Assembly: GCA_012934845.2 (NCBI GenBank)
Contig: WNNJ02002925.1
Coordinates: 1 to 64,000, forward strand
Length of the DNA: 64,000 nucleotides
Reading direction: 5' to 3'
DNA from: Pomphorhynchus laevis
Lineage: Eukaryota > Acanthocephala > Palaeacanthocephala > Echinorhynchida > Pomphorhynchidae
A program made the position numbers and the translations under genes. This document shows, piece after piece, positions 12,033-21,830 of the stretch (within the stretch, counting starts at the first letter, position 1; each line of letters starts with the position of its first letter). The notes under the pieces are model-generated. The model had not been told where the DNA came from. It saw nothing but the letters and a program-made list of their open reading frames with translations, and did not search any database.

Positions 12033-14200
12033 AAAGCATTGGACTCAGAACGCAGCCTTGTGGTACACCACAGGTGATTGCTGACCACTTAGATATACAA
12101 CCTTTGATGCGCACGGCAAAGTAACGATCAGTTAGGAATGACTGAATCCAAGTTTTAACGCGACCGTCAATCCCACATAGCGATAGTTGATTGATAAGAA
12201 TACGGTGTACGACCCATATCAAAAGCCTTTGATAAATCGAAGAAGAGCGTGTCCACTCTCGTTCCTGCTTGAACCGCATTCAACCAACTATTCCGGGAGA
12301 ATACAAGGTTAGTTACCGTAGAACGGTGAGGTCTGAAACCGTGCTGGGCATCGTTGAGGATGTTATTGTCTTCTAGATGTGAACTTACTGTACGAAGCAG
12401 AATCTTCTCCATTACTTTGTACGCAATAGAAGTTAGACTTATGGGACGATACTTGTTAATCTGATTGCGATCACCATTTTTGAACACAGGACAGATTATA
12501 GATCTTTTCCAGTCATCCGGTAAACTTCCAGAGTATAGAGAACTCTGGAATATAGCACATAGCGGACTTGTCAACACTGTAGCCAGCTCGCGGAAAAGTA
12601 TAGATGGAAGGCCATCCGGTCCGGAAACGCGAGTACGTGGAAGCTTGAGTAGCTCTGTACAGACGTCCTCTTCGCTAATAAATATGTCATTAAGACATGA
12701 TCGAATGAATCTGGGAGTGTAATGGGACAAATAGTCGTAATCCAACTTCGCTTCTTGAATTGCAAAATGAGCGGAAAAGAGCTCTGCAACTTCGATAGGG
12801 TCAACAATTAAATCACCCGCGTTGTTCACAATGCTGTAAAATTTATCTGACGTGGTATTACGGCGCAGTAGTAGATTGAATAACTGCTTAGGGTTCGGGG
12901 ATGCAGCCCGACATATGTTAGAAATGAAATTCTTCCTCTTCAGTCTCTTAATATAAGTTACCTTGTTTCTCAATAATCGGTATTTATCAAAGGATAGCCT
13001 ACCATCTTTGAACGGAGAAAATGAGATATCCCGTGATCTGATTGCATCCTTAATTTCACAGTCAAACCAAATTGGAATACGGATGCTCGTTTTCTTATGT
13101 TGAATTGGTGAGAAGAATGTCAATAACTCAATCAGAGTACGTTTGAGATGGTTCCATCCATGGTTAGTACCATTGATAAAAGGATTGGGCCATGCTACCG
13201 TACTGAGTATACGTTCCATACTGAGAAAGTTAGCCTTCATTGGATTGACTTGTGGAACTGTTTTGATTGAACGAGGGCATCTGAGCGAAACTACAATATC
13301 AATCACACGATGGTCACTAGAACTGATTGGCGGATCATAATTAATACGGTCAATGATAGAGGCATCAACCGATAGGCATATATCAAGTAGAGACGCACTA
13401 TGTCCACGAGCGCGTGTGAATTCGTGAATTAGCTGATTAAGGTTCAAGTCATTAATAGCGTCGAGAAGATTTGCTGATTCAGGGTCACAACCAGGTAGAG
13501 GCACGAAGTTTATCCAGTCAACGTGGGGCATATTGAAATCACCAAGAACTATCGCCGATGACTTAGTTCTTAAATGTTTTCGCAAATGAGTTACAGATAG
13601 ACACTGTGGATGAACGAGGTGATCGATAGAATAAGCCCACAATGAAATGACGATTATCTGTCGCTGTTAGTTTGACCCAAATGTACTCATTTAGGGACAC
13701 CTCGTCAGCGCATGCATCGATTAGTCTTACCGACAAAGAATCTCGCGCGAAGATGATGACTCCACCACCTCTTGAAGATAACCGATCCATACGAACAAGA
13801 GAGTATCCATCTAGACTAATTTCATCATCACATATTTGTGGATTAAGCCAGGTTTCCGTGAGTGCTACAATATCCGCATTTTTTTGCTTGACAACAAAGG
13901 AAAGTTCGGATAACTTAGTTGATATACTAAGTATATTTGTATATAAGAGACGCAAGTTAGGTATATGGTAGTCTTGTTGATCACAAATAGGTGTGTTGCG
14001 AGATTGAAAATCTTCCGAATGACGGCGATCACGAAAATGGAGTGAACTCGTCATTATTGTTGGCCCGATAGCTAGTTTAATGCGGCGCAACGCAAGGTGA
14101 CAGGGTCTACTTGCTGCGCAAGAACAAGAGGCGTCCAGTGCACCCTAACACGCAACCGCATTACTATAAAATTTTGAATAGTCAGGTTTGTATCGCCTGC
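12033..14200 (-). pseudogene. Family C (CR1-like) LINE, truncated at its 3' end
   Basis: Read leftward. It begins near 14200 with the last part of ORF1 (TIQNF ... VRVHWTPLVLAQQ). ORF2 has APE motifs (LTETWLNPQICDDEISLDG, VLGDFNMPHVDWINF, SSSDHRVIDIVV) and RT motifs (DDWKRSIICPVFKNGDRNQI, YRPISLTSIAYKVMEKI, TLFFDLSKAFD, GVPQGCVLSPMLFNI). Two frame changes are visible, near 13570-13640 and 12190-12280. The copy stops right after GVPQG-LFNI at a TA microsatellite, so YADD and the C-terminus are missing. Loss of the 3' end is the reverse of normal 5' truncation and suggests later breakage. It is closer to the intact copy at 32-36 kb than to the 38.8-kb copy. Confidence 0.9.
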
Positions 14201-14555
14201 TACAGTCCGCCTATGATATAACTTTCGCCTACAGTCCGCCTAAATTTAAAATTTTATTTTAAATTTTAAATATATAAATTATAAATTGAATAGAAATTTA
14301 TAAATATTTATTTATAATTATTTAGTTTTAATTTAAATTTATATTTTAATTTATAATTTATATTTTAATTCATACGTTTTGTCGAATCAACAAAATTTAT
14401 TGAATAAAATAAGTCCAATGTTTTTTGTCCATGATGTTAAGCGCGCACTTTGTAATTTGAAGCTGTCGGATCTCTTTATCCTGACTTACTTCCACCTATA
14501 TCTAAAGATGCTTGCTGATGTTGTCTGCAATCCGCATTATTGGATTTAAAAAAAG
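14201..14555. other. AT-rich spacer
   Basis: Two copies of TACAGTCCGCCTA lie near 14200-14245; then A/T runs without an open frame. Confidence 0.5.
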
Positions 14556-15363
14556 GATTTATTTTAACGTGGCAAATGCGTGCCAGCGCACGCTTACATG
14601 ACCAAACAAAACAAAACTGTGAATCAGGTGTCGAGAAGGTGTGAACGGAGGAGGTGTTTGAATGTGATAAAGGAGGGAGCGCGGCGGACATCGAGAGGGA
14701 GTTGATTCCAGGCGAGTGAGGCGGCGACGAGTAAGGATCGGAGACCGTAGTTGTTGGAGTAATTAGGAACGTGGAGTAAGAGGGTATGACAGGAACGAAG
14801 CGATAGCGAGGTGGGGCGAGTATCGTCTAAGAAAGGAAGGTTGATGAACGATGGGGAGCCGACAGCGATGAGACGAAAAGTAACGAGAAGAAGGCGGAGT
14901 TTGATGCGGATGTGGATGGTGGGCCAGGAGAGTTGGGCAAAATATGTGGATGTGTGGTCGAAGCGACGGAGACGAAAGAGCACTCGAACGGCTGTGTTGA
15001 TTATTCGTTGTAGGGGTAGGATGATGGATTTTGGAGAATTGGCGAAAATTCTCCAAACTGAGAATTACTGAGGCATTACTATGGCAGTAATCGATTTTAT
15101 GGAAATGAAGCGATGAAAGCAGAGACATACAAGAACGGAAGTGGATAAGGGGCGGATACAGCGGATGTCACGGAGAATTAAGTTAGATGAGCGGAGTTTG
15201 TCACGGACGAAGGGTTTAATGGAAAGGTGATCATCGAAATGGAAGCCTAAGAAAGTGAGATTGTGGACTATGGGGATGATCGATGAGGCAAAATATACAG
15301 TGGGAAAATATATGTTTGGTTTACGTGGAAGGATCCACATTATTTTGGACTTGTCGGGTTAAA
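14556..15363 (-). pseudogene. Family A LINE, 3' part of a copy interrupted by repeat X
   Basis: Read leftward from MWILPRKPN near 15345 through RRIRPL-type sequence, RRFDHTSTYFAQLSW, SLAWNQLPLDVRR and HLLRSHLLDT to the 3' UTR stem-loop at 14578-14593. A short extra segment near 15040-15075 duplicates an AATTCTCCAAACTG-like stretch and shifts the frame. Together with 15691-18590 it looks like one L2-like copy that lost about 235 bp of its RT (GVPQG to YADD) where an AT-rich X fragment now sits. Confidence 0.9.
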
Positions 15364-15690
15364 CTTGGTTTTGTATTTTATTTTTTATTAATCAGATCAG
15401 CCAACTATTATTTTATTGATAAATTAAAAATAACTAATAAATAATAAAAGTAATTATAAAAATAATTATAAATAATAAATAATTATAAAAGATTTTATAA
15501 TTATTTTTAATTATTTATTAGTTATTTTTATTATAATTAAAAATTAAAATTTAAAAATATCAGTCAATTGTTATAATAGCCGATGTATCAGAATAATGGT
15601 TAGTATATTTCAAATGAGGCAAACCAACGTTTTGAGCGTAACAGATCTTTTTTAAAATCTGTTAAATCTTATATTTAACATAAATTAATT
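15364..15690 (-). repeat. Repeat X (PLE-linked), inserted in the family A copy
   Basis: AT-rich 330 bp that, read on the - strand, follows the X consensus: ATTCTGATACATCG, then TCAATTG..., an A/T block with ATAAAATCTTTTATAATTATTTAT, and an end like GTTGGCTGATCTGATT. It replaces a missing part of the surrounding LINE rather than simply interrupting it. Confidence 0.6.
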
Positions 15691-18590
15691 ATTATAGGGA
15701 TGGGAGGGGAGAATTATTAATTAGAACAGACGCGAAAGGAACGGTCGGATAGATATGAGGCGAACCAAGCTACGGAGGAGGAAGAAAAGCCGTAATCATA
15801 ACGAAGGCGAGAAAGGAGGACGGAGTGGTCGACAATGTCGAATGCGGAGGAGAGGTCGAGGGAGATGAGAACACTATATAGAGCCTTGTCTCGAGAAATG
15901 AGTAAGTCGTTGTACACTTTTATGCATGCGATTTCTGTCGAGTGATTAGAGCGGAAAGCGGATTGGAAAGGAGGGTACAGATTGGATGAGGAGAGATAAG
16001 CGTTGATTTGTATTAAGATGAGGCGTTCTAAGAGCTTAGAAAGAGTAGGGAGCAGTGAAATGGGGCGATAGCTAGAAGGAAGGGAGGGGTCGAGCGATTG
16101 TTTCTTAAGGAGGGGACGAACGATTGCGGATTTCCAGTGTGAAGGGAAGATACGACTGCGGATGGACGAGTTAAACAAGGTTGTGAGAAATGGGGATATC
16201 GATGAGCATATAGATTTTAATATGTGAGTAGGCAGGGGATCGGCAGGTGAGGTTTTGTTGGGCAAGGACATGAGGACAGATGATACTTCTGTAGGTGATA
16301 CAGGGAGAAGATGAAAGAGTTCCGGAAGGATGAGAGTAGACTGGGCAGAGTGGGATAGGATGGAGACCGGGGTGTGAGAGAGCAGCGTGGATACTTTAGT
16401 CTGGAGAAATGACGAATAATCATTAGCATTGATGTTGCACGGCGACGAGGAGCGAGCAAGGATTGAGTTAAAAGTATGCCAGAGAGTCTTAGAGTTGAAT
16501 GAAGTGATGATTTTATGCTGCCAGAAGGAGTTGCATTTGGTACGTAGTAGGTGGAGATGAGACCGGCGAAGAGCAAGATAGGAATCACGGAAAGACGGAG
16601 TGATCGAGCGGAAATCGCGTCTGAGAGAGCGGTGATAGACTTGAAAAGCATGGCGGAGTCGACGCTTTGAGAGTAGGCATTGGATGTCAAACCATGGGGC
16701 ACGGTGCAAGCGAAGGTGTGGGTGAGACTTGAAGGGCAAGAGAATATCGAGAGTGGATGTGAGTTCAGAGTCGAAAAGAAAGGCGAGATCGTGAGGAGAT
16801 GAATATGTTATTGTGGGTAATGATAGAGACGATTTGAGTAAGGCAGAGCGGAGAAGGGAGAGGTCAAGATTTCTCCAAGGGCGACGTAGGATTGTAGGTG
16901 TGTGAGGAGGGGTGTGGTTGTGAGTGAGATCAAGGGTGATAAGAAAGTGTTCGGATAGACTAGGATCAGAGATGGACAGTGAGATGTAGGCAGCAAAATG
17001 ATCGGGGACAGCGATGATGTCGAGTGTCCCACCAAGTATATGTGTGGGGGCAGTAGAGATTAGTTTGTAATTGTTGTTGGATAGAATGTTGATGAACCGG
17101 ATGGAATCTGTGGAAGAGGGGCTGTCTAGGCGGATATTGAAGTCGCCTAGAACGATTGAAGGGATTGAGGACAAAGAACAATGAGAAAGGAGGTCAGCGA
17201 GTTCGGTAAAAAATGAGGATGTAGGAGCTGATGAACCAGGACGGTATACAATGGCGAGATCTAGAGTGATCGGGTTAGAATAACGAACAAGTGAGCAACT
17301 CAAAAGAGCAAGGACTGAAAGGGGGATAGATTTTCTGAAGAGACGCTGGGTGACGCGCGAATGCGACGATGCCGCCATGATTAGAGGATTTAGAAGGGCA
17401 TGAACTGAGAGGTCGGGCGGATTCGACTAGGGAGCAACCGGCAGAGAGCAGACGGCGAATAGAAAGGTCGTCGGAATCTGAGTGCCAGGATTCGGTGAGG
17501 CAGAAGAGATCGATGGATTGCTTGGTGAATAGGTTGAGGATAAGATCGGATTTATTGAGAATAGATCTAGTGTTGAGGAGACCGAGGCGGAAACCGTGTG
17601 TTGTGGCGAAAGAGTCTAGTGGAGAAGATACATAGGAGAGAGTGAGCGCCATCGAATTTTTGGACGGGTGTGGAAATTTCCGTCTATGTTTCGGATGGAG
17701 AGTGATGTTTCGCCGTTTTCCTCGCGACGGCGTTTTTCGATGCGTGCTGAAGAGATTTGATCGATTTCAGAAGGGGCGCAATCGGGGAAAATTCGCGTGG
17801 TTGAAGATGACATAAGTTTGAATCGTTGTGAGAGGACAGAAGACGCGTGAGAGCTATGCTTGAAAACTATTTTTAGGAGAGGGGGCTGGGAAGGATTAGA
17901 TTGAGAAGATTTGTTTAGACGGATGAATGCGACAGGAGAAATGTCCTTGAAAAAGGATGGTTTATCCGCAGGGACAATAGACGAGAGGATGGATCTGAAG
18001 GCGGAAACATCGTGGTCTAGACGTGCTTGTGGAGATAAGGAGTTAGAAGGCGTGATATTAGTGACAATGACGCAACGATCGCGAGAAGCAAAGCGCTTCC
18101 GTAAAGGAGGACGACTGACGTGAGTAGGTGAGATCACGATAGAAGAGCTGGCAGTTGATGATTTGGAGGGATTTGGTTTGACGACGGGAGACATAGAGGA
18201 TAATGATAATAAAGAGGGTGGCAAGCGATGTGAGGAAAGATTATGAGTGGAAGAATAGTGGAGGTTGGTGGAGGTGATTTTGATTGATGGATGCAAGGTA
18301 TTGAGAAACGAGACGGGAAGGACGGGACGTGGGGTGTCAGGGAGTGAAAATACATTAGTTGTAACCATTTGTGGATCCGTCACTGTCTCGGTAGATTTAT
18401 CGTAAACTTGACAAAATCCATCTTGCTGCAATACAATTTGCGGCTCCTTCACTGTCTCAGTAGATTTATTAGAAATTTGAGAAATTCGATCATGCTGCGA
18501 TGCCATTTCCAATTGCTCTAAGCGTTTTATTAACAAGTTGATTTGTTTCGCCGCATCTTCACATATCACGCGAAGTAAATGAAGCTGACT
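15691..18590 (-). pseudogene. Family A (L2-like) LINE, 5' part: ORF1 and most of ORF2
   Basis: ORF1 (18569 to 17616) begins at AAKQINLLIKRLEQ, having lost its PHD-like N-terminus. It has a Ser/Pro-rich middle and an RRM-like domain (DRCVIVTNITPSNSLSPQAR, LLKIVFKHSSHASSVL, TTRIFPDCAPSEID). ORF2 starts at the ATG at 17652 and overlaps the ORF1 tail by 37 bases. It has APE motifs (LLNTRSILNKSD, LTESWHSDSDD, GGIVAFARH) in one frame. It then continues in a second frame, open 17378-15717, with LAIVYRPG, VLGDFNIRLD, LSEHFLITLDL, YRPISLLPTLSKLLER and SLDLSSAFDIVDHS. The frame switch lies at TTC-TAA-C near 17283 and is identical in the copy at 21.8-25.8 kb. The copy ends at FRVCSN, where repeat X begins. 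Confidence 0.92.
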
Positions 18591-18600
18591 AAAATTTAAA

Positions 18601-19030
18601 ATTTATTCAGTTTTGACCTTCGACCATTGACGCTTAAATACTTTCTCACAATTACTACAGAAACGAATGCTAGGAGTAGACTCTAAAGCGAGTACACGAT
18701 CACTGTTACCGATCGGTGTCAGATAAATAACTATTTCTATATCGTTGATACGTTTGGTGAATGCTAAATCGAGAATGGATCCCGGCATTGATGAACTATA
18801 TGTAGGTTTGTATATTTGCCGAATTAGAAGCAGTTCAGCAACTAGGAATTTGAATAAATCATTATCATCAATGCTACCTTTAGTAAAGAGAGATTCTGAC
18901 CAGTTTGATTTTGGTAGATTGAAATCGCTAACGAGTATAAAATGTTTGCTAATGTACAAGGAGCTCAACAGTGGCTTTAAAGCATCAAAATTTATTGGTA
19001 TGATGCGGACTGATATATAACGCAAATATT
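18601..19030 (-). pseudogene. Family C APE-endonuclease fragment
   Basis: Internal LINE piece with FILVSDFNLPKSNW, LLIRQIYKPTYSSSMPGSIL, DLAFTKRI and the catalytic-type PIGNSDRV. It corresponds to GDFNIPQIDW through IGNSDH of the 38.8-kb element, but the final H is changed to R. Neither N-terminal endonuclease nor RT is present, so it is an internal shard, bounded by X on one side and a family A copy on the other. Confidence 0.75.
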
Positions 19031-19155
19031 AATATTGACGGATCAAATCAGATACCTGAGTCTACGAATTTTATACTATATATAAATAAATATAAAAATA
19101 AATAATTATAAGATTTTATACAATATAAAAAATAGATTTTTTTTATTTATTTATA
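19031..19155 (-). repeat. Repeat X 3' end fragment
   Basis: On the - strand it ends in CGTAGACTCAGGTATCTGAT, matching the conserved X end (CGTAGACTCAGTTAGCTGAT), preceded by the A/T-rich block. Confidence 0.6.
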
Positions 19156-21135
19156 CTTAGCAAATTCCCGATGGCGCACGCTTACACGACCACGAAGAAA
19201 AAAAGTTTAAATCAGGTGTCGAGAAAGTGGGACTGGTGGCGGTATTTGATTGTGATAAAAGAGAGAGCGCAGCGGACGTCGAGATGGAGCTGGTTCCAGG
19301 CGAGTGAGGCTGAGACGACAAAGGATTGGAGACCGTAGTTGTTGGAGTAATTGGGAACGTGGAGTAAGAGGGAATGACGGGCACGCAACGATAGAAAGGT
19401 GGGCGAGTGTCGTCTAAGAAATGGAGGTTGATGAACGATGGGGAGCCGACAGCGATGAGACGAAAAGTTACGAGAAGACTTAGTTTAATGCGGATGTGGA
19501 TGGTGGACCAGGAAAGTTGATCAAGATATGTGTATGTGTGGTCGAAGCGACGGAGACGTAGAAGCACTCGAACGGCGAAGTTGATTGTAGGGGTAGGATG
19601 ATGGATTTTTGAGAATTGGCGAAAAGGCTGAGGCAGTAATCGATTTTAGGGAAGAGAAGCCATGAAAGTAAAGACATAGAACGGAAGTCAATACGGGGGT
19701 GGATACGGCGTATGTCACGGAGAATTAAATTAGACGAGCAGACCTTGTCACAGACGAATGGTTTAATGGAAATGTGATCATCGAAATGGAAGTCTAAGAA
19801 AGTAAGATTGTGGACTAGGAGGGGGTGATTTATGAAGCAAAATATAAGGAGTAGGAGATATGTTAGGTTGACTATGGAGGATCTACATTCTTTTGGAATT
19901 GTCTGGGTTAAGAACGAGATGAAGATGGGATAGACGTTTGTATATAGAAAAACAGTTGGAGGCAGAAATGCCGATATCGTGTATGCGACGGGCGGGTGCA
20001 TGAGCATAGATGAGTATACCATCGTCGTATTGCATGACGTTAAAGGAGGAAGCTATGAGAAACGGAGAGAGATCGCCAAGCGAAAATGAGAAAAGGATAG
20101 GCCAAGGCTGAACCTTGTAGGACCCCGCAGAATATAGGGATGGGATGGTAGGATGAGGAATTTGTACAGACCCGATAAGAAAGGTTGGATAGACATGAGC
20201 CAACCCATGCTACGGAGGAAGAAAAGGCGGGACAGGATGATGAAGTGGTCGACGATGTCGAAGTCGGAGGAGTGGTCGTGGTATATGATAATACTATTTA
20301 GAGACTTGTCACGATAAATGAGTAGGTCGTTGTAAACATTCATGAAGGCGATTTCTATGGAGTGATTAGAGCGGAAACCGGGTGGGAAAGGAGGGTACAT
20401 ATTGGATGAAGATAGATAAATGTTGATCTGTATTAAGACGATGCGTTCTAAGAGCTTAGAAAGAGTAGGGAGGAGTGAAATGGGGCGATATCTAAAAGAA
20501 AGTGATGGGCCGAGCGATTGTTTCTTGAGGATAGGACGAACGATGGCGGATTTCCAGTGTGAAGGGAATATACGACTGCGAATGGACGAATTAAACAAGG
20601 TGATGAGGAAAGGGTATATAGATGAACATATGGATTTAAGTATGGGGTAGGCAGGAGATCGGCATGTGAGGTTTTGTTGGGCAAGGACATGATGATAGAT
20701 GGGACTTCGGCAGGTGGAACAGGGAGAAGATGAAAGAGTTCCAGGATGATGCGACGCGATTAACAGTAATATGGAATGTAGTCGGGGTTGTGAGAGAGCA
20801 ACGTGGATAATTTGGTCTGAAGAAATGATGAATAATCATGGGGATTGATGTTACAAGACAAATAGGAGCAAAGAAGGAATGAGTTGAAAGTATTTTGAGA
20901 GTCTTAGAGTTGAATGAAGTGATGATTTTATATGCCTGAAGGAGTTATATTTGGTAAGTAGTAGGTTGAGATGAGACCGGCTAAGAGCAAGATAGGAATC
21001 ATGAGAGACGGAGTGAGCGAGCGGATGTCAAGTCTGAAAAAGCAAAGATAGGCTCGAAAAGCATGACGGAGTCGACACTTTGAGATTAGACATTGGTATG
21101 TCAAACCACGGGACACTGTGCAAGCGACAGTGATG
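19156..21135 (-). pseudogene. Family A (L2-like) LINE, old diverged copy
   Basis: Older copy, 5'-truncated in the linker between endonuclease and RT (ISKCRLRHAFRAYLCF near 21080). RT pieces include YRPISLLPTLSKLLERIVLI, HDHSSDFDIVDHF and VMQYDDGILIYAHAPA, where the YADD motif has become YDDG. The C-terminal part shows RLRRFDHTYTYLDQLSW and a GTSSISTSAALSLL frame. At least seven frame or stop breaks are present. The 3' UTR stem-loop is partly lost (19168-19190). Divergence is clearly higher than between the 14.6-18.6 and 21.8-25.8 kb copies, so it is an earlier insertion. Confidence 0.88.
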
Positions 21136-21360
21136 TGAGGCTTGAAGATATATTAACTTTATATATTTATATCAAGTTAAAATTTAAAATAAAAGTCAAT
21201 TTTTACGAATTGACTAATATATAACATACGATGTATCAGAATAAGGATAGGAGGTCATCAGGAGGAGCTGCTATGCTATAAGGTTTCAGCCCCTATTCCT
21301 CGACCCAACATATTAGCTAAATACGCGCTAATTGCGTATTTCCTCTGATGAAATTTGATT
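21136..21360 (-). repeat. Repeat X copy with the structured 5' module
   Basis: Read on the - strand: a hairpin AAATACGC-aattagc-type loop-GCGTATTT (21324-21345), then a variant of the pseudoknot module (GGGTCGAGGAATAGGGGCTG, CATAGCAG), CTCCTGATGACCTCC, ATTCTGATACATCG and the TCAATTCGTAAAAATTGA inverted repeat. The hairpin has a GC pair where other copies have AT or GC in reversed combination. Confidence 0.7.
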
Positions 21361-21767
21361 TAGTATGTAGGCATGGCTTTGATCGAAAATGCCGTTCTGC
21401 CCACTCATTGTATAACACAGCACATTAAAAACAAATGCAAAATATCAGTAATGAGCAATCAAGCAATAAAGTTTTCTAATGTTGTCTTGATCCGCATATA
21501 TTATCCAACTGTTGACCAAATCCTTGAATTGTCTTAGTGATGATGCCACTCTTTACCACTGTCATGTGGTAAAAAGTTCCACAACTTTAAAGCTCAACAT
21601 GATAATCGCGATACCGATTATCATGGAATAATTGTGGATCTTCTAATTTGACTTGTGCGTAGCATGAGTAAATGACCCCTATGACTTTGTCGAACATTCA
21701 TTTAAACGCAGTCGCTTGTATATCCATCAATCTCCTTAACTATATGCCACATTAAAAAAACGATTTA
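21361..21767 (-). pseudogene. probable C-type LINE C-terminal shard
   Basis: On the - strand, between about 21700 and 21440, pieces such as HRGHLLMLRTSQIR and ALKLWNFLPHDSGK resemble the end of C-type ORF2 (HRGHPLLLRISSHGCSSR, ANAWNRLPSEIV). The frames are broken and the match is short. The rest of the interval shows nothing else. Confidence 0.4.
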
Positions 21768-21830
21768 TTTTAACGTGGCAAATGCGTGCCAGCGCACGCT
21801 TACATGACCACAACAAAACAAAACTGTGAA

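Noticed and set aside
14811-15071. + strand Arg-rich ORF (also at 22018-22269 and, on the other strand, 622-864)
   Set aside because: Antisense shadow of the family A RT C-terminal region; it recurs only because the LINE copies recur.
17911-18123. + strand ORF antisense to family A ORF1 (also 25010-25210)
   Set aside because: Shadow of the ORF1 RRM-like region.
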